Origin: Hominimerdicola alba
Lineage (GTDB): Bacteria; Bacillota; Clostridia; Oscillospirales; Ruminococcaceae
DNA: 64,000 bases
Reading direction: 5' to 3'
Assembly: GCF_900109655.1 (NCBI RefSeq)
Contig: NZ_FOAT01000013.1
Span: forward strand, 1 to 64,000
How positions within the stretch are numbered: position 1 is the first letter of the stretch; each line of letters begins with the position of its first letter. Position numbers and translations under genes: made by a program. The notes under the pieces are model-generated. The model was not told where the DNA came from and did not search any database. It worked only from the letters and a program-made list of their open reading frames with translations. Positions 27,253 through 35,511 of the stretch are shown here, in pieces.

Positions 27253-28625
27253 ACCGCCGCATTAGCTGCGAGGGTTATAACGCTTATCACCAACACTGCC
27301 GCTGTTGCTATGGTCTTGCAGATGCGTACCGTTCCGTAAGCTTTTCTGCTTTTAGCCGAAAGCTTGTCCGCCGAGCCTGTTATCAGCCTGCGTACAGGTG
27401 TGCATACCACACAGAAAGCTATCAGTATCAGCACGCAGTTGTTGAGCACGGCGTCCTTAACTGCTACGCTTAAGGTGTACTGAACGCCTGAGCCCATCAG
27501 ACCCAGCACCCATTTATGGTAGCCGAAAAATCCCTTGAATTCAAGCGCGCCGAATATCAGCAGGCTTGCCATAACAAGGTAAACATACTTGAAAAATGCG
27601 GGGAGTTTTGCCAGGATATTTTTCAGGAAAAGCTGTTCCAGCGCCACCAGCAGACCTGCCGCAAGCCCCACTATAAGGCTTATGGGCTTGACTGCGTACC
27701 ACAGCCCCATGATACCGCCGCATATCACTGCACATACAGCAGTGCGTACTTTCGACTTGCTGTTAGGTATACCCAGCAAGTCGCTGAAAAATGCTATAAC
27801 TGTGGAGTTGTAGCTCTTCACAAGTCCTGTGAAAAGCTCGTCGGGCTCTATGTCTCGGTAGTTTATCGGTAGCACGAACCCGCCCATCAGGCTGAATCCG
27901 CGGCTCATATCGCAAAGACCTGTAAACATAAAATAGTACTGTGCAAAGAATGCCAGCATACCCAGCCAGCAGCCCAGAGTAGTTATCTCGCTGCCGTTGA
28001 GACCCGCAGTGCGTATCTTGCGAAAAACCTCAGCCAGCAGTACTACCTTGCTAAGTCCCCAGATCATTTTGTTCAGACCGGCGTTCAGTTTTTCTGTGGT
28101 GACTTCGCGCTTTCGTATCTGACCTTCCATATCGCCGTAATGCACCATAGGACCTGCGCACATCAGGTGGAAAGATACCATATAAGTCATTATACAGAAC
28201 ACGTTCTTTTCGGCTCGTACCTTTCCTCGGCAGACGTCCGAAACGTAGGAAAATCCCCTCAGCGAATAGTACCCCATGCCTATGGGCAGCATAATGTCTT
28301 CAAGGGCGAGGGCTGTATCTGCGAACAGGTAGTTGTGCCCAAATATCAGCATCAGCGCCGCATTCATGATACCGTCCGCCGCAGTGAGGAGCACCGCTCC
28401 CGTGCGGTTCTTTTCGCGTATACTGCCGATGCATAGTCCCAGCGCCCAGTCAACCACCAGGGACAGGAATATCAGACATACTACAAAGGGTCTGCCCCAA
28501 CTGAAAAACAGCAGTGAGGTGATTATCAGTATCAGGTTTTTATATTCCGAACTCCTGTCCAGCATGGAAAGCACCGTTGAAACGGGAAAAATTGCGAACA
28601 GGAAGATAAGGTCTGTGTAAGTCAA
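27249..28625 (-). CDS. MBOAT-family membrane protein lacking the conserved histidines
   Basis: 458 residues with 10 or more membrane helices and the AlgI/DltB-like plan (FFSWGRPFVVCLIFLSLVVD near the N-terminus, LPIGMGYYSLRGFSYVSDV). In active MBOATs the signature reads GLWHG...WG..HG and its first histidine is catalytic. Here the matching stretch reads MGLWYAVKPISLIVGLAAG, so both histidines are gone. It heads a three-gene operon with a DHHW-like stub that also lacks its catalytic part. Either it is a degenerate acyltransferase or a repurposed transporter or scaffold. Confidence 0.83.
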   Translation of the reverse strand: MTYTDLIFLFAIFPVSTVLSMLDRSSEYKNLILIITSLLFFSWGRPFVVCLIFLSLVVDWALGLCIGSIREKNRTGAVLLTAADGIMNAALMLIFGHNYLFADTALALEDIMLPIGMGYYSLRGFSYVSDVCRGKVRAEKNVFCIMTYMVSFHLMCAGPMVHYGDMEGQIRKREVTTEKLNAGLNKMIWGLSKVVLLAEVFRKIRTAGLNGSEITTLGCWLGMLAFFAQYYFMFTGLCDMSRGFSLMGGFVLPINYRDIEPDELFTGLVKSYNSTVIAFFSDLLGIPNSKSKVRTAVCAVICGGIMGLWYAVKPISLIVGLAAGLLVALEQLFLKNILAKLPAFFKYVYLVMASLLIFGALEFKGFFGYHKWVLGLMGSGVQYTLSVAVKDAVLNNCVLILIAFCVVCTPVRRLITGSADKLSAKSRKAYGTVRICKTIATAAVLVISVITLAANAAV

Positions 28626-28645
28626 GATGAATTCTCCTTATATAT

Positions 28646-28668
28646 CAAGTTCAGTTTGACTGAACTTG
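28646..28668. promoter_or_regulatory. Perfect dyad in the MBOAT operon leader
   Basis: CAAGTTCAG-TTTGA-CTGAACTTG lies 21 bases upstream of the MBOAT start codon. There is no plus-strand gene before it that it could terminate, so an operator or an RNA hairpin masking the leader is more likely. Confidence 0.5.
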
Positions 28669-28868
28669 TGATTTTTAATATTAATCTGCATTGAAGTAAC
28701 TTTGAACGGAAAAAGAACTGATTGCAGATTTTGCCGATATTTCGCGGTTTTTTGACGTTTTAATTAACGCGATTGAAGCTCTGTTATAATATTTTAGCAC
28801 ACTTCACAAAATTACGCAAGCGAATTTATAAAGAAAATCTAAATTTTTCAACTTTTAACCAAAACATA

Positions 28869-28896
28869 TTGCAAATTATAATAATTGTGTTATAAT
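28869..28896 (+). promoter_or_regulatory. Promoter of the epimerase gene
   Basis: TTGCAA, 16 bases, TATAAT. Transcription would begin near 28903, leaving an unusually long leader of about 168 bases. The remainder of 28669-28868 is AT-rich with no gene seen. Confidence 0.55.
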
Positions 28897-28902
28897 AATA
28901 GC

Positions 28903-29070
28903 GTAGAGAAAAGTGATAGTGCGCCTATCAATACACGGCGCGGGGATATTCGGCAAAGGGATTTAAGCCCTTAACGGCGTGGCGTGCGCTGGTTTTCCGC
29001 GGTTCGGTTATTGACAGCATTCATGGCAATCAAGCTGTAAAGGCGCGTGGTTTGGAAGGAAGTGGCATCA
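28903..29070 (+). other. Long, GC-rich, structured 5' leader, no known riboswitch recognised
   Basis: Between promoter and ATG lie several possible helices: GCGCC / GGCGC (28921-28942), AAGGG / CCCTT (near 28957-28973) and ACAGC / GCTGT (near 29014-29038). GC content is clearly above the flanking AT-rich DNA. No T-run terminator and no match to a riboswitch core known to me. It could hold a cis-regulatory RNA. Confidence 0.4.
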
Positions 29071-30006
29071 ATGTCTACTATACTAATTACTGGTGCCAGC
29101 GGCATGATCGGTCAGTACCTGACCTCCAGCCTGCTGCATAAAAAACACCGTGTATTCGCGGTGGATTCAAAAACGAATGACTTCATCGGCAAAGACAGCA
29201 ATTACAGCTTTACTCAGTGTGATATCAATGATAAAAGAGCTATATGCAATATCATGGAATCAAATCATATCGACGTTGTAGTGCATCTTGCAAATTCCGT
29301 GGATAATGATATAGACTCACTGGTGACAGATGCCGAGATAAAGAAGAGCAAAGTTACCGATAAATATATCTATTCTGCGGCTGATAAGTGCGGTGTGGGA
29401 TGCTTTATACTCCTCAGCACTACCGAGGTCTACGGCCTGCAGAAGGGCAGAGAGCCTATCAGAGAGACCATTGCTGAAAAAGCTATAACCAATTATTCAG
29501 TGATGAAGCTGAACAGCGAGAAGCTGATGGAAAAAGCTTTCAAAAAGAGCTCGACGATCCCTGTCGTAGCAAGGGTAGCGCCCATCTATGATGCTGAGCA
29601 TACCGATAATCTTCATTCCCACGTTTTCGATCACAAGGAGAATGTCGGCTACGTTTTCGGTGAAGGCGACTACGGCTTTACTTTCTGCTGTGTGTTCAAT
29701 CTTATCGATTTTATAAACGGTATCATATCCGTGCCTCAGGGCAAATACAGCGGCGTATATAATGTATGCGATTCAAGACAGCTGAACGCCAACGAGATAA
29801 TCCAGTACGAAAAGGATCGTCACCGCATAGGTGCCGTTATCCGCCGTTCACCCGGCAGTGAAAAGGCAATGCTTTTCAACAAGGGCAAGATGAGGACTGA
29901 TTATCGTTATTTTGACCCCACCATCACCTATAACAACTGGTCGTTCGATAATACCCGCGCAAAGCGTATCGCGCCCATGAGGTGGAACCTGAGCAATACG
30001 AAATAA
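29071..30006 (+). CDS. NAD-dependent epimerase/dehydratase
   Basis: 311 residues from ATG 29071, which has GGAAGGAAG upstream and begins directly with the fold; the in-frame GTG at 29047 would overlap that site. Extended short-chain dehydrogenase: GASGMIGQYL (GxxGxxG NAD loop), CDINDKRAI, LLSTTEVYG and the catalytic YSVMK pair (Y, K). The last 60 residues differ from common sugar epimerases, so the substrate (probably a nucleotide sugar) cannot be named. It stands alone, with a structured leader in front and a terminator behind. Confidence 0.9.
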   Translation: MSTILITGASGMIGQYLTSSLLHKKHRVFAVDSKTNDFIGKDSNYSFTQCDINDKRAICNIMESNHIDVVVHLANSVDNDIDSLVTDAEIKKSKVTDKYIYSAADKCGVGCFILLSTTEVYGLQKGREPIRETIAEKAITNYSVMKLNSEKLMEKAFKKSSTIPVVARVAPIYDAEHTDNLHSHVFDHKENVGYVFGEGDYGFTFCCVFNLIDFINGIISVPQGKYSGVYNVCDSRQLNANEIIQYEKDRHRIGAVIRRSPGSEKAMLFNKGKMRTDYRYFDPTITYNNWSFDNTRAKRIAPMRWNLSNTK

Positions 30007-30017
30007 TAATGTATACA

Positions 30018-30050
30018 AAGCGCTCCCGTCTTTCGGGAGTGCTTTTTTTG
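30018..30050 (+). terminator. Terminator of the epimerase gene
   Basis: Stem AGCGCTCCCG / CGGGAGTGCT followed by seven Ts. Confidence 0.85.
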
Positions 30051-30215
30051 CGTTAATGACCACAATAAACAATTATAGTATATTATTTTGATAAACAGGC
30101 GAAAACGGACGGAAATCTTTATGACATAGTTTGTTTAAGCATAGTGTCGAATGATAAAAAATGCGGTGTGGATTTATGCATATCTACAAAGATGCCAAGT
30201 GAATTGTGCAAACTC

Positions 30216-30268
30216 TTGACAAGTACACTTGGCAGTGGTATAATATCATCATACCAAGTACACTTGGC
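30216..30268 (+). promoter_or_regulatory. Promoter with two XRE-type operators
   Basis: Consensus promoter TTGACA (30216), 17 bases, TATAAT (30239-30244). Dyads CAAGTACACTTGGC (30220-30233) and CCAAGTACACTTGGC (30254-30268) cover the spacer and the start region, 34-35 bases apart. A half site TGCCAAGT lies at about 30193-30200. The XRE protein of this operon is the obvious ligand, giving autorepression. Confidence 0.7.
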
Positions 30269-30310
30269 ATAATACCAATAAAACTATGCACATCTGAAAG
30301 GATGATATTT

Positions 30311-30643
30311 ATGGATAAAGAGAAAATACTGGCAATGAGCCGCGAAGAATATGAATATGAAGATCTGGCAGAAAGGGAGGCGTGTGAAAGAGGTTTTATT
30401 AAATCACACGCGCTGTTGTTCTATATTTGTCTGGCTCTGCTATTTCTGGATTTAATATATACTCATCGTATCAACGCCGGTTATCTTCTGATAACAACGC
30501 TGGACACTGCGATCAAATATTGGAATAAAGCAATGATTTCAAAAAAGAAGACCGATTGGTTATGCTTTATTCTGATGGTGTTAGCTGCAATTGCAGATGT
30601 TATCATAATGATCGTATTCTATTATCTTTACTCAGATATGTAG
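30311..30643 (+). CDS. Small membrane protein of unknown function, partner of an XRE regulator
   Basis: 110 residues from ATG 30311 (AAAGGA upstream). The first 35 residues are charged and helical (REEYEYEDLAEREACERGFIKSH). Three hydrophobic segments follow: LLFYICLALLFLDLIY, a short middle one, and WLCFILMVLAAIADVIIMIVF. Pairs of such proteins with tiny XRE regulators are common in Firmicutes. No function is known to me. Confidence 0.8.
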   Translation: MDKEKILAMSREEYEYEDLAEREACERGFIKSHALLFYICLALLFLDLIYTHRINAGYLLITTLDTAIKYWNKAMISKKKTDWLCFILMVLAAIADVIIMIVFYYLYSDM

Positions 30644-30671
30644 ACAGATTATATATCGAGGTGCTGGACCT

Positions 30672-30881
30672 ATGGACGAAACACTTATTCTTAAAAACCG
30701 CCTTAAAGAAGCCCGCGCCGAAAAACGGCTTTCTCAGGGTGCTCTCGCTAAGATGGTGGGAGTTTCACGCAATACTATAAGCTCGATAGAAACAGGGCAG
30801 TTCAGCCCGACTGCCAAGCTTGCACTTATAATATGTATAGCTCTGGATAAAAGGTTTGAAGACCTGTTTTACTTCGATTGA
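30672..30881 (+). CDS. XRE-family transcriptional regulator (69 residues)
   Basis: A minimal Cro/CI-type helix-turn-helix protein. LKEARAEKRLSQGALAKMVG and VSRNTISSIETGQFSPTAKL form the DNA-binding fold, and ALDKRFEDLFYFD ends it. There is no sensor domain. A GAGGTG ribosome site lies in front, 28 bases after the membrane-protein gene. It probably binds the CCAAGTACACTTGG dyads in the promoter of its own operon. Confidence 0.93.
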   Translation: MDETLILKNRLKEARAEKRLSQGALAKMVGVSRNTISSIETGQFSPTAKLALIICIALDKRFEDLFYFD

Positions 30882-31119
30882 AGACACTTATCATTGTCAA
30901 GTATATGCATTTCGGGTGAAAATGAGCGAAAATGCGTCATTTTTGTAGAATGTGCATAGAAGTTGAGCGGAAACATTGTGAAAAATTTTATTACTTAAAA
31001 TGCTCGGAAACTATGGTAATTTTGGCGGAAATCTGTTATAATATATTTACGACCGTAAATTGGCAGTATCCTGCTGCGCAATAAAACGGAATTTCAAAAT
31101 TTTTGGAGGTAGATAACCT

Positions 31120-33747
31120 ATGGCAACTAAGTATTGCTATCTCTTCTCTGAGGGTAATGCCAACATGAGAGAACTGCTCGGCGGTAAGGGCGCAAACCTG
31201 GCAGAGATGACCAACATCGGTCTTCCCGTTCCCCAGGGCTTCACTATCACTACCGAGGCTTGCACACAGTATTATGAGGACGGCGGTATCTCTGAAGAGA
31301 TCCAGAAGGAGATCAACGAGTATATCGTAAAGATGGAAGGCATCACCGGCAAGAAGTTCGGTGACAAGGAGAATCCTCTTCTCGTTTCCGTTCGTTCCGG
31401 TGCAAGAGCTTCCATGCCTGGTATGATGGATACTATCCTGAACCTGGGTCTGAATGAGACTGTTGTTAACACTATCGCTGAGAAGTCCAACAACCCCAGA
31501 TGGGCTTGGGACTGCTACAGAAGATTTATCCAGATGTATTCCGACGTTGTTATGGAGGTCGGCAAGAAGTATTTCGAAGAGCTGATCGACAAGATGAAGG
31601 AAGAGAAGGGTGTTACTCAGGACGTTGAGCTGACTGCTGACGATCTGAAGACACTGGCTGGCCAGTTCAAGGCTGAGTACAAGGCTAAGATCGGCGTTGA
31701 CTTCCCTGACGATCCTAAGGAGCAGCTGATGGGCGCTATCAAGGCTGTATTCCGTTCTTGGGATAACCCCAGAGCTAACGTTTACAGACGTGATAACGAT
31801 ATTCCTTTCAGCTGGGGTACTGCTGTTAACGTACAGTCTATGGCATTCGGTAACATGGGTGACGACTGCGGTACAGGCGTTGCATTCACCAGAGATCCCG
31901 CTACAGGCGAGAAGAAGCTGATGGGTGAGTTCCTGACTAACGCTCAGGGCGAGGACGTTGTTGCAGGTGTTCGTACTCCTATGCCTATCCAGCAGATGGC
32001 TGAAACATTCCCTGAGGCTTTCGAGCAGTTCAAGCAGGTTTGCCAGACTCTCGAGAACCACTATCACGATATGCAGGACATGGAGTTCACTGTTGAGAAC
32101 AAGAAGCTCTATATGCTGCAGACCAGAAATGGTAAGAGAACTGCTCAGGCTGCTCTGAAGATCGCTTGCGATCTCGTTGATGAGGGCATGAAGACCGAGC
32201 AGGAAGCAGTTGCTATGATCGACCCCAGAAACCTCGATACTCTGCTGCACCCTCAGTTCGACGCTAAGGCACTGAAGGCTGCAACTCCCGTTGGTAAGGG
32301 TCTGGGCGCTTCTCCCGGAGCTGCTTGCGGTAAGATCGTATTCACAGCTGATGACGCTGTTGAGTGGGCTGAGAAGGGTGAGAAGGTCGTTCTGGTTAGA
32401 CTTGAGACTTCTCCCGAAGACATCACCGGTATGAAGGCTGCTCAGGGTATCCTGACTGTTCGTGGCGGTATGACTTCTCACGCTGCCGTTGTTGCTAGAG
32501 GTATGGGCGAGTGCTGCGTATCCGGCTGCGGCGACATCAAGATGGACGAGGCTAACAAGAAGTTCGACCTCGGCGGAAAGACCTTCAAGGAGGGTGACTA
32601 CATCTCCATCGACGGTACAACAGGTAACATCTATGATGGTATCATTCCTACCGTTGACGCTCAGATCGCAGGCGAGTTCGGCAGAATCATGGCTTGGGCT
32701 GACAAGTACAGAACTCTGAAGGTTAGAACTAACGCTGATACTCCTGCTGACGCTAAGAAGGCTAGAGAGCTGGGCGCTGAGGGTATCGGTCTGTGCCGTA
32801 CCGAGCACATGTTCTTCGAGGCTGACAGAATCGCAGCATTCAGAGAGATGATCTGCGCTGATACCGTTGAAGAGAGAGAAGCTGCTCTGGCTAAGATCGA
32901 GCCTATGCAGCAGGCTGACTTCGAGGCTCTGTACGAGGCTCTGGAAGGCTGCCCCGTTACTATCAGATTCCTGGATCCTCCTCTCCACGAGTTCGTTCCT
33001 ACTGAGGAAGAGGATATCAAGGCACTGGCAAACGCTCAGGGCAAGTCCGTTGAGGATATCAAGGCTCTGATCGCTGGTCTCCACGAGTTCAACCCCATGA
33101 TGGGTCACCGTGGCTGCCGTCTGGCTGTAACATATCCTGAGATCGCTAAGATGCAGACAGCTGCTGTTATCAAGGCTGCTATCAACGTTCAGAAGAAGCA
33201 CGCTGACTGGAACGTTAAGCCTGAGATCATGATCCCTCTGGTAGGCGATGTTAAGGAGCTCAAGTTCGTTAAGAAGGTTGTAGTTGAGACTGCTGACGCT
33301 GTTATCGCTGCTGCTGGTTCTGATCTGAAGTACGAAGTTGGTACCATGATCGAGATCCCCAGAGCTGCTCTGACTGCTGACGATATCGCTGCAAACGCTG
33401 ACTTCTTCTGCTTCGGTACTAACGACCTGACTCAGATGACCTACGGCTTCTCCAGAGATGACGCAGGCAAGTTCCTGGGCGCTTACTACGATAAGAAGAT
33501 CTTCGAGAACGATCCTTTCGCTAAGCTCGACCAGACAGGCGTTGGCAAGCTGATGGAGATGGCTATCAAGCTTGGTAAGCCCGTTAATCCTACACTCCAC
33601 TGCGGTATCTGCGGTGAGCACGGCGGCGATCCTACTTCCGTAGAGTTCTGCCACAAGATCGGTCTGGATTATGTATCCTGCTCTCCTTTCAGAGTGCCGA
33701 TCGCTAGACTGGCTGCTGCTCAGGCTGCAATCGCTGAAAAGAAGTAA
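31120..33747 (+). CDS. ppdK: Pyruvate, phosphate dikinase
   Basis: 875 residues, full length. An ATP-grasp N-terminal domain (residues 1-340, GGKGANLAEM, SVRSGARASMPGMMDTILNLG), the phosphohistidine swivel with H454 in GGMTSHAAVVARGMG, and a C-terminal PEP/pyruvate barrel with LHCGICGEHGGDP. It interconverts ATP + Pi + pyruvate and AMP + PPi + PEP. In anaerobes it usually runs as a glycolytic, PPi-saving step. Codon use is strongly biased (GCT, GTT, AAG, GAG), as in highly expressed genes. GGAGG precedes the ATG. TATAAT at 31037-31042 is a likely -10 box. Confidence 0.98.
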   Translation: MATKYCYLFSEGNANMRELLGGKGANLAEMTNIGLPVPQGFTITTEACTQYYEDGGISEEIQKEINEYIVKMEGITGKKFGDKENPLLVSVRSGARASMPGMMDTILNLGLNETVVNTIAEKSNNPRWAWDCYRRFIQMYSDVVMEVGKKYFEELIDKMKEEKGVTQDVELTADDLKTLAGQFKAEYKAKIGVDFPDDPKEQLMGAIKAVFRSWDNPRANVYRRDNDIPFSWGTAVNVQSMAFGNMGDDCGTGVAFTRDPATGEKKLMGEFLTNAQGEDVVAGVRTPMPIQQMAETFPEAFEQFKQVCQTLENHYHDMQDMEFTVENKKLYMLQTRNGKRTAQAALKIACDLVDEGMKTEQEAVAMIDPRNLDTLLHPQFDAKALKAATPVGKGLGASPGAACGKIVFTADDAVEWAEKGEKVVLVRLETSPEDITGMKAAQGILTVRGGMTSHAAVVARGMGECCVSGCGDIKMDEANKKFDLGGKTFKEGDYISIDGTTGNIYDGIIPTVDAQIAGEFGRIMAWADKYRTLKVRTNADTPADAKKARELGAEGIGLCRTEHMFFEADRIAAFREMICADTVEEREAALAKIEPMQQADFEALYEALEGCPVTIRFLDPPLHEFVPTEEEDIKALANAQGKSVEDIKALIAGLHEFNPMMGHRGCRLAVTYPEIAKMQTAAVIKAAINVQKKHADWNVKPEIMIPLVGDVKELKFVKKVVVETADAVIAAAGSDLKYEVGTMIEIPRAALTADDIAANADFFCFGTNDLTQMTYGFSRDDAGKFLGAYYDKKIFENDPFAKLDQTGVGKLMEMAIKLGKPVNPTLHCGICGEHGGDPTSVEFCHKIGLDYVSCSPFRVPIARLAAAQAAIAEKK

Positions 33748-33800
33748 TTCTTTAAGGCGTACAGCATCCACAGTGATGTGTTAACTGAATAGCAAAATCA

Positions 33801-33833
33801 AAGCTCTCACAGTTTCGGCTGTGAGAGCTTTTT
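33801..33833 (+). terminator. Terminator of ppdK
   Basis: Perfect 12-base stem AAGCTCTCACAG / CTGTGAGAGCTT with a 6-base loop and T run. It lies in front of the converging LRR gene and may serve both. Confidence 0.88.
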
Positions 33834-33847
33834 GCGTGGTTATTCTA

Positions 33848-35125
33848 TTACTTGGGATTATTCAGTAACGGATTGCTGCCCTTAAATACGTCTTCGCCCA
33901 TTTTTGGCGAACCTTCTATGATAGTCTGTTCGAGAGATGGACAGTTTTCAAAGGCATGATCGCCTATCTCTTCAACGCTTGCAGGGATAGTGATCTTTTT
34001 AAGAGAGGGGCAGTCACAAAAGGCATATCTGTCAATGACTTTTATGCTATTCGGAAGTTTTATGCTTTCGACAGAAGAATATTGAAATGCACCATTAATA
34101 TATTTCACACTTTCGGGTATCTCAACGGTCTTGATATTTTGAGCCTCCCAGAATGCTCTGGAACAGATACTTTCTATCCCATTTGGTATCACAACATTTT
34201 CATCACCACCGATATACTTATAAAGTAGTACATCATTGAAAATTATGAAATCGCCTGTTGCTTCTTTTTCAAGAGTTTTTTCAAAGGGGGTTCCTCTAAA
34301 AATGCAGCCGCAGTCAGTTTTAAGGTTTTTGGGAATATTGGCTTCTGTAAGACCGCTGTTCTGAAATGCGCCGTATTCTATTTCTTCTATGCTGTCAGGA
34401 AGAGTCACTTTTTTAAGGGAAGTGCATTCCATAAAAGCGTTGATACATATTTTTTTCAAGCCTTTCGGAAGTGTTACACTTTTGAGAGAGGTACATCCCG
34501 AAAAAGCGGAGTCACCAATCGTTGTAAGGCTTTCGGGGAAGACGACCTCTTGTAAGTATTTCATGTCTGCGAAGGATTCCATAAGCGGTCTGGTTCCATA
34601 ATTAAATCCTTCAGCGGTATCTCCGTAGCCTATCTCAGTGATGCCTTCGGGGAAAACTAGCTTTCTTACCTTAGCATCGGCAAGAATATGCGAACCGCTG
34701 AATCTGAGATTTGATGGGATATTTATCGTTCTGAGTTCTTTGCAGTAACCAAACGCCCAGCCGTGTATCTCCTCAACTGTGTCAGGCAGGTGAATAGCTG
34801 TAACATATTTGTACATTACATATTTTTTTGTATCGTATTTACCATTTTCATATAATGGTTCTTCAAAGATAGAATTTCCTATTGATGTAACGGGCTTACC
34901 CTCGATAGTATCAGGGATATTCAGAAGAAAAAAGGGTCCCGTGTAATGTTCTATCTCAATAGTGTCATTTTCCAACACCTCATAATCAAAATAACGTTCC
35001 GGCATTCCGATGTTCCAGAACACGATATTGATAATGACATATATCAAAATTATCAGACCCAGTAATATCAGTACGATATTGCGTATTCTCTTTATCAGAC
35101 TTTTCTTCGGTTTTGTATTTTCCAT
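33848..35125 (-). CDS. Membrane-anchored BspA-like leucine-rich-repeat protein
   Basis: 425 residues. A basic N-terminus (KPKKSLIKRIR) and one uncleaved membrane helix (about 15-38) put the rest outside the cell. About ten BspA-type repeats follow (IGDSAFSGCTSLKSVTLPKG type). No dockerin, no sorting signal. It resembles the repeats of the much larger dockerin protein at 21-24.7 kb but uses another anchoring mode. Ligand unknown. Confidence 0.88.
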   Translation of the reverse strand: MENTKPKKSLIKRIRNIVLILLGLIILIYVIINIVFWNIGMPERYFDYEVLENDTIEIEHYTGPFFLLNIPDTIEGKPVTSIGNSIFEEPLYENGKYDTKKYVMYKYVTAIHLPDTVEEIHGWAFGYCKELRTINIPSNLRFSGSHILADAKVRKLVFPEGITEIGYGDTAEGFNYGTRPLMESFADMKYLQEVVFPESLTTIGDSAFSGCTSLKSVTLPKGLKKICINAFMECTSLKKVTLPDSIEEIEYGAFQNSGLTEANIPKNLKTDCGCIFRGTPFEKTLEKEATGDFIIFNDVLLYKYIGGDENVVIPNGIESICSRAFWEAQNIKTVEIPESVKYINGAFQYSSVESIKLPNSIKVIDRYAFCDCPSLKKITIPASVEEIGDHAFENCPSLEQTIIEGSPKMGEDVFKGSNPLLNNPK

Positions 35126-35448
35126 AATTGACCTGCTTTCGTAATGTAAAATATACCAATGGCTATTATACCACAGAATCTCGCTGACGTCAATCGATAT
35201 AAATTAACGCATTGTGAGAGCTTTTTTATCCACGCTTTCCGATATTTGCCGGTAAATGCAGATATCACCATAACCGAAAAATCCATATTACCGTCACCAA
35301 AAATATTAACCTCGCGAATTGTGCATATCATCAAAAATAAGAACTATACATTTGAACATACTGCACATAGCTGTTCCGCATGAGAGACTAATTTTGTGCA
35401 AATTATGTGCAATTCTTACCGAAAATTGCGGAGTAATGGTTAAATTGA
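35126..35448. other. Intergenic, nothing recognised
   Basis: AT-rich DNA between the divergent LRR and xylanase genes. No coding frame with a ribosome site, no RNA fold and no repeat was recognised apart from the xylanase promoter at its right end. Confidence 0.5.
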
Positions 35449-35477
35449 TTGACAATTCTCAAAAGATATGATAAAAT
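35449..35477 (+). promoter_or_regulatory. Promoter of the xylanase gene
   Basis: TTGACA, 17 bases, TAAAAT, 34 bases upstream of the start codon. Confidence 0.7.
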
Positions 35478-35511
35478 GAATATATAAAAATTTTTGGGAG
35501 GAGAATCCATC

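Noticed and set aside
28903-29070. Known riboswitch (c-di-GMP, c-di-AMP, SAM, TPP, preQ1)
   Set aside because: None of the conserved cores I know could be laid on this sequence. Kept only as a structured leader.
31036-33771. 911-codon open frame antisense to ppdK
   Set aside because: Its product is a Ser/Leu-rich composition with no motif and no ribosome site. It mirrors the strongly biased codons of ppdK, which is a certain gene on the other strand.
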